NCBI RefSeq assembly: GCF_033118175.1
Contig: NC_083701.1
Coordinates: 49,985,001-50,049,000 of the forward strand
DNA from: Dama dama
Taxonomy: Eukaryota; Chordata; Mammalia; Artiodactyla; Cervidae
Direction: 5' to 3'
DNA length: 64,000 nt
The notes beneath the pieces are model-generated. The model was not told where the DNA came from, did no database searches, and saw only the letters and a list, made by a program, of their open reading frames with translations. Positions 22,665 through 34,284 of the stretch are shown here, in pieces (the stretch's first letter is position 1; the number at the start of each line of letters is the position of its first letter). Made by a program: the position numbers and the translations under genes.

Positions 22665-24552
22665 ATTCTTCTTTATTGAAGTATAATAAATTTGCAGTTT
22701 TTCATGTATAAAGCAAAGTAATTCAGTTATATCTATCTATTCTTTTTCACAATAGGTTATTGTATGATGGTGAATATAGTTTCCTGTGCTATATAGTAGG
22801 TCTTTGATTATCTGTTTTATATAGTGATGTATGTCTGTTAATCACTATTTCCCAATTTATTCTTCCTCCCTTCCCCTTTAATAATGATAAGTTTGTTTTC
22901 TGTGTCTGTGAGTCTGGTTCTGTTTTGTAAATAAGTTCCTTTACATTATTTTTTTAAAAATTCCACATATAAGTGATATATATTGGTCTTTCTCAGTCTG
23001 ACTTACTTCATTTAATATAATAATCTCTAGACCCATTGATGTTCTACAAATGACGTTATTTCATTCTTTCCAATGGCTGAGTAACATTCCATTATATATG
23101 TATGTATATATTTTATATGTATCCATATGTATCCATATTTTATATGGATGTATATTAATATATACATATGAATTTATATGTATGTATGCTGTATGCAGTG
23201 TCTGCTTTATGCATTCACTTGTTGATGGACATTAGGATTGGTTCCATTTCTTGGCACTGGTAAATAGTGCTGCTGTGAACTCTGGGGTACATATATCTTT
23301 TTTAATTAGAGTTTTAATCTTTTCTGGGTATATGCCTAGGAGTGGGATTATTGGATTATATGGCAGCTCTATTTTTAGTATTTTATGGAACCTCCATACT
23401 GTTCTTCACAGTGGCTGCACCAATTTACATTCCCGTTTACCTTGTGTGAGGGATCCCTTTTCTCACATCTTCTCCAGAATTTATTAATTTTGGACTTTTT
23501 GATGATGGCCATTCCAACAGGTGTGAGAAATTTAGTTTTCATGTGCCTTTTCATGTGCCTATTGGCCATCTGTATGTCTTCTTTGGATAAATCTCTATTT
23601 AGGTTTCTGTGCATTGTTTTTTTTTTTTTTTAATGTTGAGTTCTATAAGCTGTTGGTATATTTTGGAAATTAACCCCTTGTTGGTTGCATTGTTTGCAAG
23701 TATTCTCTCCCAGTTTGTAAGATGTCTTTTCATTTTGCTTATAGTTTCTCTTGCTGTATAAAGGTTTTTAAGTATAATTAATAATATTTCTGATTTATTT
23801 TTGCTTTTGTTTTCTTTACCCTATGAAACAGATGCAAAAAAAAAGGTTGCTGTACTTTCTATCAAAGATTGTTTTGCCTATGTTTTTGGTAGAATTTTTA
23901 TAGTATCCAATCTTACATTTAGATCTTTAATACATTTTGAGTTTACTTTTGTATATGATGCTATGTTCTAATCTCATTCATTTATGCATAGCTGTTCAAT
24001 TTTTGTATAACTGCCTATTGAAGAAACTGTCTTTTCTCTGTCATATAGTCTTGTCTCCTTTGTCATAGGTTAATTGACTATAATTGTGGGCATGTTTCTG
24101 GTCCCTTTTCCATTCATCTATGTGTCAGTTTTTGTGCAAGTGCTATACTGTTTTGATGACTGCAGCTTTGCAATATAGCCTGATGTCAGGGAGCATGATT
24201 TTTTTTTTTCCCCCCCCTTAGGGAGCATGAGTCTTACAGTTCTGTTCTTTCTTGAGATCGTTTTGGCTATAGAGGGTCTTTTAGGTTTCCATACAGATTA
24301 AACAATTTTTGTTCCAGTTCTGTGAAACACACCATTTATAATTTGATAGATACTGCATTTAATTTGTAGGTTGCCTTGGGTAATGTGATCATTTTAATAA
24401 TACTGATTCTTCCAGTCCGAGAACATGGTATATCTTTTCATTTGTTTATGTGACCTTCAATTTCTTTCATCAACATCTTATAGTTTTTGCAGTACAGTTC
24501 TTTTGTGCCCTTAGGTAGGTTTATTTGTAGGATTTTCTTCTTCTTCTTTTAT
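22665..24552 (-). mobile_element. L1 3'UTR and ORF2 C-terminal part, antisense
   Basis: Begins with L1 3'UTR phrases (ctttattgaagtataataa, gtttcctgtgctatatagta). It continues through atggctgagtaacattccat and aggagtgggattattggatt into the C-terminal ORF2, then stops where a sense BovB begins. The frame at 23375-23614 (minus) encodes a decayed ORF2 C-terminal piece (MKTKFLTPVGMAIIKKSK). It is a separate copy from the 21160-22660 fragment because 3'UTR follows ORF2 5' sequence in the wrong order. Confidence 0.85.
24188..24230. repeat. T11C8TT insert flanked by 11-bp direct repeats
   Basis: The 11-bp string agggagcatga occurs at 24188-24198 and 24220-24230. Between them is a 21-bp insert of eleven T, eight C and two T. 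The sequence on both sides is ordinary L1. Confidence 0.85.
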
Positions 24553-25848
24553 TTTAGTGGAGTGTAATTGCACTCATCTCACACACTAGTAAAGTAATGC
24601 TCAAAATTCTCCAAGCCAGGCCTCAACAATACGTGAACCGTGAACTTCCAGATGTTCAAGCTGGATTTAGAAAAGGCAGAAGAACCAGAGATCACATTAC
24701 CAATATCTGCTGGATCACTGGAAAAGCAAGAGAGTTCCAGAAAAACATCTATTTCTGCTTCATTGACTATACCAAAGCCTTTACTGTGTGGATCACAATA
24801 AACTGTGGAAAATTCTGAAAGAGATGGGAATACCAGATCACCTGACCTGCCTCTTGAGAAATCTCTATGCAGGTCAGGAAGCAACAGTTAGAACTGGACA
24901 TGGAACAACAGACTGGTTCCAAATAGGAAAAGGAGTATGTCGAGGCTGTATATTGTAACCCTACTTATTTAACTTATATTCAGAGTACATCATGAGAAAT
25001 GCTGGGCTGGAGGAATCACAAGCTGGAATCAAGATTGCTGGGAGAAATATCAATCACCTCAGATATGCAGATGACACCACCCTTATGGCAGAAACTGAAG
25101 ATGATCTAAAAAGCCTCTTGATGAAAGTAAAAGAGAGTGAAAAAGCTGGCTTAAAGCTCAACATTCAGAAAACTAAGATCATGGCATCTGGTCCCATTAC
25201 TTCATAGGAAATAGATGGGGAAACAGTGGAAACAGTGTCAGACTTTATTTTTGGGGGCTCCAAAATCACTGCAGATGGTGATTGCAGCCATGAAATTAAA
25301 AGACACTTACTCCTTGGAAGGAAAGTTATGACCAACCTAGATAGCATATCAAAAAGCAGAGACATTACTTTGCCAACAAAGGTCCGTCTAGTCAAGGCTC
25401 TGGTTTTTCCAGTGGTCATGTATGGATGTGAGAGTTGGACTGTGAAGAAAGTTGAGTGCCCAAGAACTGATGCATTTGAACTGTGGTGTTGGAGAAGACT
25501 CTTGAGAGTCCCTTGGAGTGCAAGGAGATCCAACCAGTCCATCCTAAAAGAGATAAGTCCTGAGTGTTCATTGGAAGGACAGATGCTGAAGCTGAAACTC
25601 CAGTACTTTGGCCACCTCATGCAAAGAGTTGACTCATTGGAAGAGACCCTGATGCTGGGAAGGATTGGGGGCAGGAGAAGACGGGGACGACAGAGGATGA
25701 GATGGTTGGATGGCATCACCGACTCGATGGCTATGGGTTTGGGTAGACTCCGGGAGTTTGTAATGGACAGGGAGGCCTGGCGTGCTGCAATTCATGGGGT
25801 CACAAATAGTGGACATGACTGAGCGGCTGAACTGAACTGAACTGAAAT
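24553..25848 (+). mobile_element. BovB LINE, sense, 1.3 kb
   Basis: Starts in the reverse-transcriptase region (agtgtaattgcactcatctc) and is collinear to the 3' terminus, ending in repeated actgaactgaactgaa. It lies between two antisense L1 copies. Divergence appears low over the 3' half. Confidence 0.94.
24597..25822 (+). pseudogene. BovB reverse-transcriptase gene remnant with YADD motif
   Basis: Three open stretches follow one another. The one at 24597-24818 includes VQAGFRKGRRTRDHIT; the one at 24992-25207 includes LRYADDTTLMAE, which keeps the YADD catalytic motif; and the one at 25226-25822 is a 198-aa C-terminal part with VVMYGCESWTVKK. Frameshifts or stops at about 24820 and 25207 separate them, and the N-terminal endonuclease is absent. 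It cannot encode a working enzyme. Confidence 0.88.
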
Positions 25849-28075
25849 GCTTTCTACTGTTGTGTTGTCTCCTGCTGTACAACAAAGTGAGTCAGCTGTA
25901 TATATACATATATCCCATACTCTTGATCTTCCCTCCCATCCCCCAGCATAGCACTCCTCTAGGTCATCACAGAGCACTGAGCTGAGTTCCCTGTACTACA
26001 CAGCAGCTTCCCACTATCTCTTCTACAGATGGTAGTGAATATATGTCAATCCTAGTCTCTCAGTTCTTCTCACCCTGCCCTTCCCCCCGGCGCCATAAGT
26101 CTTCTCTATGTCTGCATCTCTATTCCTGCCCTGAAAATATATTCACCAGTACCATTTTTCTAGATTCCATATCTATGTATGTTAATATATGATGTTTGTT
26201 TTTCTCTTTCTTGCTTATTTCACTTTGAGGAACAGATTCTCGGTTTATCTACCTCACTACAAAGGACCCAGCTTCATTCCTTTTTATGATTGAGTAATAT
26301 TCCTTTATATATATATGTACTACTTCTTCTTTATCCATTCATCTGTTGATAGACATTTAACTTGATTGCATGTTCAGGCTATTGTGAATAGGGCTGCAGT
26401 GAACATTATGGTCCATGTGACTTTTTGAATAATGGTTTTCTCAGGCTTTATGCCCAGTAGTGGGATTGCTGGGTCATATGGTAGTTCTATTTTTAGTTTT
26501 TTAAGGAAACTCTATACTGTTCTGCATGTTGGTTTTATCAATTTACATTCCCACCAACAGTGCAATAGTGTTCACTTTTCTCCACACCCTCTCTAGCACT
26601 TAGTGTTTATAGGTCTTTTTGATGCTGTCCATTCTGACCAGTGTGAGGTGATGCCTCATTGTGATTTTGGTTTGCATTCCTCTGATGGTTAATGATGTTG
26701 AGCATCTTTTCATTTGCCTGTTGGCCACCTGTATTATCATCTTTGAAGAAATGTCTATTTAGGTCCTCCGCCCATTTTTTTATTACCTTTTTTTTCCCTT
26801 TTTGGATATTGAGCTGCACGAGCTGCTTGTGTATTTTGAAGATTAATCCTTTATTAGTTGCATTGTCTGCAAATATTTTCTCCCATTCTGAGGGTTTTTG
26901 TTTCATCTTGTCTATGGTTTCCTTTGCTTTGCTACAGCTTTTGAGTTTAATTAGGTCCCATTTATTTATTTTTGTGTTTATTTTCATTACTCTAGGAGAT
27001 GGATCAAAAAGGATCTGCGATTTAGGTCACAGAGTGTTCTGACTATATTTTCCCTAAGAGTTTTATAGTGTCTGGCCTTATTTTTAGGTCTTTAAGTCAT
27101 TTTGAGTTTGTTTTTGTGTATGGCATTAGAAAGTATTCTGATTTCATTCTTTTACACGTAGCTGTCCAGTTTTCACAGTACCACTTATTGAACAAGCCAT
27201 CTCTTCTCCATTTTATATTCTTTCCCCCTTTGTTAAAGATTAGTTGACCACAGGTGCATGGGTTTATCTCTGGACCTTCTATCCTGTTCCATAGATCTGT
27301 ATTTCTGTTTTTCTGCCAGTACTATGCTGTCTTGGTTACTGTATTCTAAAGTCAGGAAGCCTTGATGCAGTGGTAAATGACATTATTTTCTTAATTTCTC
27401 TTTCTGCCATTTTGTTGTTAGTGTGTAGAAATACAACAGACTGCTTTATATTAATTCTGTGGCCTGTAACTTTACCTGATTCATTGGTGAGTTCTAGTAA
27501 TTTTCTGGTAGTATCTTTAGGATTTTCTGTGTATAATTTAACTTGCAAACAGTGACAATTTTACTTCTTCCTTTCCAATTTGGTGTCCTTTTTATTTCTT
27601 TTTCTTTGATTACTGTCACTAGAGCATCCAAAACTATGTGGAATAAAGTTGGTGTAAGTGATAGTTCTTGTTTTGTTCCTAATCTTAGAGGCAATGCGTT
27701 CAACTTTTCAACAATACATATGATGTTAGCTGTGGGTTTGTTGTATATGGCCTTTATTATGTTGAGGTTTTTTCCCTCTATGCTTACTTTTTGGATAGTT
27801 CTTGTCATAAATGGATGTTGAATTTTACAGAAGCTTTTTATACATCTATTGAGATGATCATATGACTTATTCTTCTATTGTTTAATGTGATGTGTCAACT
27901 GATTAATTTATAGATATTGAAAAATCCTTGCAACCCTGGGATAAATCTCACTTGGTCATGGAATATGATCCTTTTGATGTATTCTTAGATTTGGTTGGCT
28001 AGTATTTTGTTGAGGATTCTTGCACCCATGTTCATCAGTTATATTGCCTTATAATTGTAATATTCTCTGGAGAGA
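25849..28075 (-). mobile_element. L1 3'UTR and ORF2, antisense (3' part of an inverted element)
   Basis: The 3'UTR begins near 25849 and includes acaacaaagtgagtcagctg and gagttccctgtactacac. ORF2 sequence follows, including gtgggattgctgggtcatat, up to the reverse-transcriptase segment at 28070 (tgttgaggattcttgcaccc). Decayed frames at 26607-26987, 27336-27548 and 27494-27808 (minus) encode ORF2 pieces such as NKWDLIKLKSC and NKPTANII. A deletion is present near 27360. Confidence 0.88.
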
Positions 28076-28079
28076 TTAC

Positions 28080-28697
28080 ATGCTGGGACATAAGCAAGCC
28101 TTGATAAGTTTTAGAAAACAGAAATTGTATTAAGTATCTTTTGTGACTGTAACACTATGAGATTAGAAACGAACTGCAAGGAAAAAGTTTTAAGAAAGCC
28201 AGAAAAACATGGAGGCTAGAAACTATGCTACTAAACAACCATTAGATCACTGAAGAAATGACAAGGAAATAAAAAATACTTAAGAGACAAATGAAAATGA
28301 AAACCTGATGATCTAAAACCTATGGATACAGCAAAAGTGGTTCTTTCTTACCTTAGGAAACCAGAAAAACTTCAAATAAACTGCCTAATGTTACACCCAA
28401 AGCAACAAGAGAAAGAAAAACAAAACTCAAAGTTGGTAGAAGGAAATAAATCATAAAGATTAGAGCAGAAATAAATGAAATAGAGACTAAAAAAGAAATA
28501 AATAGTAAAAAAGAACAACATAACTAAAAGCTGGTTCTTTGAAAAGAGCACAAAATTGAGAATCCTATAGCCAGACTCATCAAGAAAAAAAGGGAGAGGA
28601 CCCAAATCAACAAAATTGGAAATGAAAAAGGAGAGGTAAAAACTGATATAACAGAAGTTGCATGAGACTATTATAAGCAACTTTATGCCAGTAATGT
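28080..28697 (+). mobile_element. L1 ORF2 segment in opposite (sense) orientation
   Basis: Plus-strand translation gives decayed L1 ORF2 from upstream of the reverse transcriptase: KSWFFEK near 28530 and SSRKKGRG-like sequence near 28590. It abuts the antisense L1 at about 28075. Its order is explained if it is the inverted 5' part of the same insertion. Confidence 0.75.
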
Positions 28698-29535
28698 GCG
28701 TATATGCAAAATGCTGGGCTATGTGAATCACAGACCGGAATCAAGATTTCCAGGAGAAATAACTACAATCTCAGATATGCAGATGATACCACTCTAAAGG
28801 CAGAGAGCAAAGAGACTAATAAGTCTCTTGATGAGAGTGAAAGAGGAAAGTGAAAAGGCTGGCTTAAAACTCAACATTCAGAATATGAAGACCATGGCAT
28901 CTGGTCTCATCTCTTCATGGCAAATGATGAGGAAAAATTGGAAACAATGGCAGATTTTATTTTCCTGGGCTCCAAAATCACTGAGGATGGTGACTGCAGC
29001 CATGAAATTAAAAGACATTTGCTCCTTGGAAGAAAGACTGTGACAAGCATAGACAGTATATGAAAAAGCAGAGACATTACTTTGCTGACAAAGATCCATC
29101 TAGTCAAAGGTATGGTTTTTCCACTACTCATGTACGGATGTGAAATTTGGACCATAAAAAAGGCTGAGCAACATAGAATTGATGCTTTTGAATTGTGGTG
29201 CAAGAGAAGACTCTTGAGGGTTGCTTGGACAGCATTGAGATCAAACAGTCAGTCCTAAAGGAAATCAGTCCTGAATATTCAGCTTCAGCTTCAGCTTTGG
29301 CAGCCTTGATGTGAAGAACCAACTCATTGGAAAAGATCTTGATGCTGTGAAACACTGAGGGCAAGAGGAAAAGGAGACAACAGAGGATGAGATGGTTGGT
29401 TAAAATCACTGGTTAGATGGCCATGAGTTTGAGTAAACTCTGGGAGATATTGAAGAACAGGAAAGCCTGGTGTGCTGAAGTCCATGGGGTCACAAAGAGT
29501 TGGACATGACTTAGCAACTGAACAACAACAATAAA
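28698..29535 (+). mobile_element. BovB 3' part, sense, inserted in L1
   Basis: Starts atgcaaaatgctgggct and includes tcagatatgcagatgatacc (encoding the YADD region), then runs to the terminus acttagcaactgaacaaca. L1 sequence lies on both sides. Frames are broken. Confidence 0.92.
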
Positions 29536-29585
29536 ATAACAGAAGTCCAGGACCAGATTTCTTCAAAGGCCAATCCTATGAATTC
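29536..29585 (+). mobile_element. Continuation of the sense L1 ORF2 segment
   Basis: The stretch gaagtccaggaccagatttc translates as the start of the conserved L1 SPGPD motif. It follows the last L1 segment before BovB, so the BovB probably inserted into this piece. Confidence 0.55.
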
Positions 29586-30965
29586 TGCTGTTATGTCTTT
29601 AGGTAAACACTCTGCTCCTTTTCCCTCCCCCACTTTTCTCCTCTCTCCTATTATCTTAGATTTTCTTCATAATAGAGTTGGATACTTCTCAAAACATTTC
29701 CTCTCCTTCCCCCACCCACTTTCTCCTCCTCATTCTTCTTTTTCTAGATTCTGATTCTCTCTCTTCTTCTGTCTTTATTATTTCTATATTTTATTTTCAA
29801 GTTCACTAATTCTCTCTTCCATATGATCTGGTCTGTTTCTAATGTTTTGACATTATATCTTTCATCTCGTTTATTGTATTCTTCAGCTCCATAATTTCTG
29901 TTTGGTTCCTTTTAGAGTTTCAATCTCTTTGGTAAAGTATTCCCTCTGTTCAGCAATTTTATTCCTTATCTTGTTGAACTGCCTTTCTGAGTCTTCTCGT
30001 AGTTCATTGAATTTCTTCATGGCAGTTATTTTGAATTATTCATCAGTTAGAATTTAAATTTGGTTCCTAGAGAATTATCTTTTTGTGATACTATGTTACC
30101 ACGATTTTTCATGGGGCTTTATGAGCTGATCTTATGCCGGACACCTTTCTCCTTCAGGTAAATATTTTATTTTACCTTGATTCTAATGATTTTACACATT
30201 AATAATTAGAGGCCTTTCTTTTGTTTTTCAATAGGTTGTGCTGTAGCAATGTTTTGGGAGCTTCCTGTAGTTATCCTTGAGAATCAGTATTTTCTACTCT
30301 CTACCACCTTTGCTGGATGTGTTACCTGGAACCTTCATTGTAGCTGCTTGTGCCTCTGTGGGCACTGGGGTCTTGCTGCTACTAGTGTTGCTATTGTAGC
30401 TGGCATCACCACTGGGATGGCGAGAACCTAAACTGTGTCCGGGATCTCCTAAGTCTTAGGTTCTGCTATGGTGGAGAGAAGAGGGAGAGTAGGGAGCTAG
30501 CTGTAGTTTTGTTTGTCTCTGCTGTATCTGGTGTTGTTAGATTCATAGGTGCTGCTGCTATGGATTGGCAGGACTGCAGTGGTGGGTATCTTCATAGCTG
30601 GAGAGACCAGCTGCAGGCTCAGCTGTCGCTGCTGCCAGGTCCTGTGGCCACGGGTCCCACTGTGGCTGGGTGTGCTGGAGTCACGTATGCCGCCTTCCTT
30701 GCTACCAGGTTCTCCAGGGTTGTGGTCACGGGTCCAGGATCTCAGTCACTGTCTCAGCTGTTCCTCTGATCCTGCCTTCTGTGTGTGTTCTAGTCCACCC
30801 ATATTTACATGTACAGATGTGTGGAACTCGCCAGCATCCTGGTGTGTTGGGCCAAGTCATCCTTGTTAAGTTATGGATGTTTTACTGGTTGTTGTTTGAA
30901 TGGAAAAGTCAAAGAGAGCATCTTGTGCCACCCTGATGCTGATGGCACCCACTTGCTTCTCTTTC
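29586..30965 (-). repeat. Old L1 5'-region-like sequence, antisense
   Basis: The 29740-30100 part (tcttcagctccataatttct, gaactgcctttctgagtctt) looks like an old L1 ORF1-adjacent region. From 30250 the composition turns GC- and CpG-richer (tggccacgggtcccactgtg), as in L1 5'UTRs. Overlapping open frames at 30509-30769, 30549-30869 and 30670-30936 fall in this GC-richer block and show no domain. The family is not certain. Confidence 0.4.
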
Positions 30966-31773
30966 TATGACTGCTAATTAGCTACTACTTGCTTAAGTAT
31001 TTATAGTGTATTAGGAAACTTAGAAGCATACTCACTTTAAAATTTCACAGTAAGAAACGAAGCTCTAAAATAAAAAAAAAAAATATTCAAGGATACTTAT
31101 TAAATGTCAAGTACCTTGAAGAGTTTGAGATTTTACTTGAGTTAGAATTAACAGTTTCTCAGATGGTGATAGAAAACTCAAGACTCTTGGGTAAGAAACA
31201 GATCAGTGTTTTTTATTAACAGAAGTGTCAGACAGAGCTTTACTGTTTGTCCCAGTTCTGCAAGCCCCAGTTCCCATTGAAGAGTCTAAGGCATCTGCAT
31301 ATTTTTTGGTAGTATATATTCTTATAGAAAAGGAATCATGTGATTAGGGACATTAAATCCTTTATAATGGACATACCTGCCCGTGCTCTTCAGAGAGATC
31401 CTATCTCTTTCTCCCACGATTTTAAACAAACTTACCTTTCATCTGATAGAAAATGCTTTTTCTGTCCTCTGAGGCTACTTGCTATACAGATATCTTTGAA
31501 AAGAGTTTGGTACAAAGAGAAAAAGCACAGTTGGTATCTCTGCTCACAAGATGTATAGAAACATTAGAGTCTGATGAAGAAATTTTTCCTGATTTGGTGT
31601 GTGGTGTATGTGCCAGGTTTGAACCCATTCTGTCAGGTTCCGCAGCTTTAGCTTGCTACCCCTTTAATAGATACTTCACTAAAGTTATTTGCATCACCTT
31701 TCAAGAATGTTTAATTATATGAGAGTAAATGGAGTTTTATAATGAACCAGTCAAAAAAAAATGTTTAGTCACT
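30966..31773. other. Intronic DNA, no gene
   Basis: Unique-looking sequence. The 72- and 89-codon frames near 31340-31722 show no recognised domain and no convincing splice context. Confidence 0.5.
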
Positions 31774-31786
31774 TTTTTAATGCATA

Positions 31787-31996
31787 CTGCTAAGTCACTT
31801 CAGTTGTGTCCGACTCTGTGCGACCCCATCCCTGGGATTCTCCAGGCAAGAACACTGGAGTGGGTTACCATTTTCTTCTCCAAGGCATAAAAGTGAAAAG
31901 TGAAAGTGAAGAAAGCCTAGTGAAGCCCACTAGGCCCCTCCGTCCATGGGATTTTCCAGGCAAGAGTACTGGAGTGGGGTGCCATTGCCTTCTCCG
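31787..31996 (-). mobile_element. BOV-A2 SINE, antisense, with perfect 13-bp duplication
   Basis: Flanked by tttttaatgcata at 31774-31786 and 31997-32009, a perfect target-site duplication. The dimer is antisense and starts gctaagtcacttcagttgtg. The first unit is joined to the second by a short purine-rich linker (aagtgaaaagtgaaagtgaa). Confidence 0.93.
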
Positions 31997-32277
31997 TTTT
32001 TAATGCATAGAACTCCCTAAATAAAAAGGACTTACTAAGGTATTTAAAACCAAGAAGCATTTTAAGAGGTTTCAATGGAGTATTCCCAAGACTGTCTTGG
32101 AGTTAATTTCTGTTGTGGGGCTCTTTCTTTTCCTTCTTCATTTAGCTAAAAACCTATGGGGGCAGGAAGATCTGAATCTAAATACTGATTCTGCCACTTA
32201 ATCACTAGGGCCTTTGAGCAAAAATTACATTATTTTGGAAACTGTTTCTTTAGCTAAAATAAAATAAATGGATATAC

Positions 32278-32483
32278 ATGCTCAGTCACTCAATTGTGCC
32301 TGACTCTTTGCAGCCCCATGGACTGTTGCCCACCAGGCTCCTCTGTCTATGGGATTTCCAAGGCAAGAATACTGGAGTGGGTTGCCATTTCCTTCTCCAG
32401 GGGATCTACCTGACCCAGGGATTGAATCGTGTCTCCTGCTCTGGCAGGCAGATTCTTTACCACTGGGTCACTTGGAAGCCTCA
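32278..32483 (-). mobile_element. Bov-tA SINE, antisense
   Basis: Complete unit from atgctcagtcactcaattgt to gtcacttggaagcc. The 73-codon open frame over it is SINE translation. Confidence 0.9.
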
Positions 32484-34009
32484 CTTGATAGCATCCTGAT
32501 TCTTTATAACTTTGCATGGAGCTGATAACATTGTGATGATCTGTTTATTGCTTTCCCTGGAGTTTATATATTCCCTTTGATGAAACCCTTACCTTTAGAG
32601 AGTTATTTTGGTGATCCCTAACCATAATAGTTTAATTAAGAAAAATGAATGCCACATCAGCCTAGAGGGTATGTTGCAAGGGTTTCATGTTTGTTCACAA
32701 GTATGATGAATTTTTTCAACACCCATCTGCTAGTATTTGTAAAGGCAATTAACTACTTTATGCTATGTTAAATAATATTCTATAAAAAGAGAAATAAAAT
32801 TCCTGTACTCTAAGTCTGGAATGAAAATACCTGGCATACATACCTGTTCTGTACTCCTTCCTTTTGACAGACATCCCGTGCCATTTATTCTCAATGAGTT
32901 TTAATGTGACCTCAAAGCCCTTCTCAATTCAGTGCTCCCCACACTTCTTGCAAATTAAGAGTACTTGGAAGACAAGGTGAAATGGTCTTGCTAGTCCTAG
33001 ATTGACCATTCTAAAATTCACAATGAGATTCTATATTCAGAATGGCATTTTGGCATACACAATCTGGGGCAAACTAATAAAAGTGCATGCAAATGTGACA
33101 CGTAAATTAAGTGTAACTTTGTGTTTTCCTTCGACATTTGCCATTACTATCTTGACAACATTATCTGGATACAAAATCTTTCACGAGCCCTATCATTTTA
33201 CATAAAAGGATCTGGTCTCTTCATGTGAACCGCTATATTTAATAGTAATGAGGAAAACATTTTCTCCATGCCTTTTAATAAACAGGCAAGAGAACCATAA
33301 GTCATTTGGTAATGGGGTTTATTTTATCACCTCAAAGAATGCCAAAATCCTAGTGATGTCAGGCTACAGGGAAAAAAATTACAAGTCACTTGCTGTTTCT
33401 TCATCTCTCCCAGGAAAATGTAGGCTGTTCAGTCAACAATCAGGCCAACACTTAAGCACATTCTTGTGTACTGTAACCTTGTTCTGAAAGCTTTGTTTGT
33501 GTGGTTAAAAGTATGAAAATGTCCTGATTAAATTATGTTTAGCATTATGGAGCAAAGGATATGAGACTTGACTTTAAGGGTATAAGATCTGTGAGCTGAT
33601 TTGCCTTCTCGCCCCATGTTATTGGAGTATTGTTTCTTTTGTCAAAAATTGAATATTTCAGTTTATCTCGGGAGATTGTAAATGTTAGAGAGATTGGATT
33701 GAGATAATATTTTAAAAATATGTATATAATTCTTAGCATATAGAAGGTACTCAAAAGTTACAAATTGTTTCAAGTACATGAAAAAGTAGTTTAAAAATAA
33801 TATAGAACTTATGGCTATCATTTGTGTTATATATGTATTTAGAATATTTAAAAATATGTATCACAAATTAAACATATGCCTGTAGCTCAAATAGTTTTGT
33901 TTTAGTTTTTGTTTTTTTTTTAAACAAGAAAGTACAAAAGTCTGCAAAGAGTGGACTCTGGAGCAATAAAAGCTTTATTTTGCTTTATTTATTTTAAATT
34001 TTAATTAAT
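32484..34009. other. Intronic DNA, no gene
   Basis: Mostly unique-looking. A MER5-like phrase (cacacttcttgcaaattaag) occurs near 32940-32960. Open frames at 33002-33205 and 33248-33487 show no domain. Confidence 0.5.
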
Positions 34010-34284
34010 TAATGTTTGGCAGCACTTTGTCTTCATTGCAGTGCACAGGCTTTCTCTAGTTGTGGCAAGTAGGGGCTACTCTCTTCATTGCAGTGAGCAG
34101 GCTTCTCCTTGCAGTGGCTTGTCTTGTTGCAGAGCGTGGCCTCTAGAGCGTGTGGGTTCATAGTTGTGGCACGTGGTCTTAGTTGACTTTTGCCATATAG
34201 AATCTTTCTGGACCAGGGATCAAACTTGTGTCCCCTGCATTGGCAGGAAGATTGTTAACCACTGGACCACCAGGAAAGACTTAG
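34010..34284 (-). mobile_element. CHR-type SINE, antisense
   Basis: Contains gcaagtaggggctactctct, tcttgttgcagagcgtgg and cctgcattggcaggaagatt, ending at the tRNA-like head (ggaccaccaggaaagac). Its tail side at 33960-34010 is T-rich. Confidence 0.85.

Noticed and set aside
25226..25822. 198-aa open frame as a possible new gene
   Set aside because: It is the C-terminal coding end of a BovB LINE; the same peptide pieces recur at 13.9, 49.6 and 60.1 kb and elsewhere.
26607..27808. Minus-strand frames resembling an enzyme
   Set aside because: They are decayed L1 ORF2 pieces in the correct L1 order.
30509..30936. Three overlapping plus-strand frames of 86-106 codons
   Set aside because: They overlap in different frames in a GC-richer, probably old L1 5' region and have no domain or splice structure.
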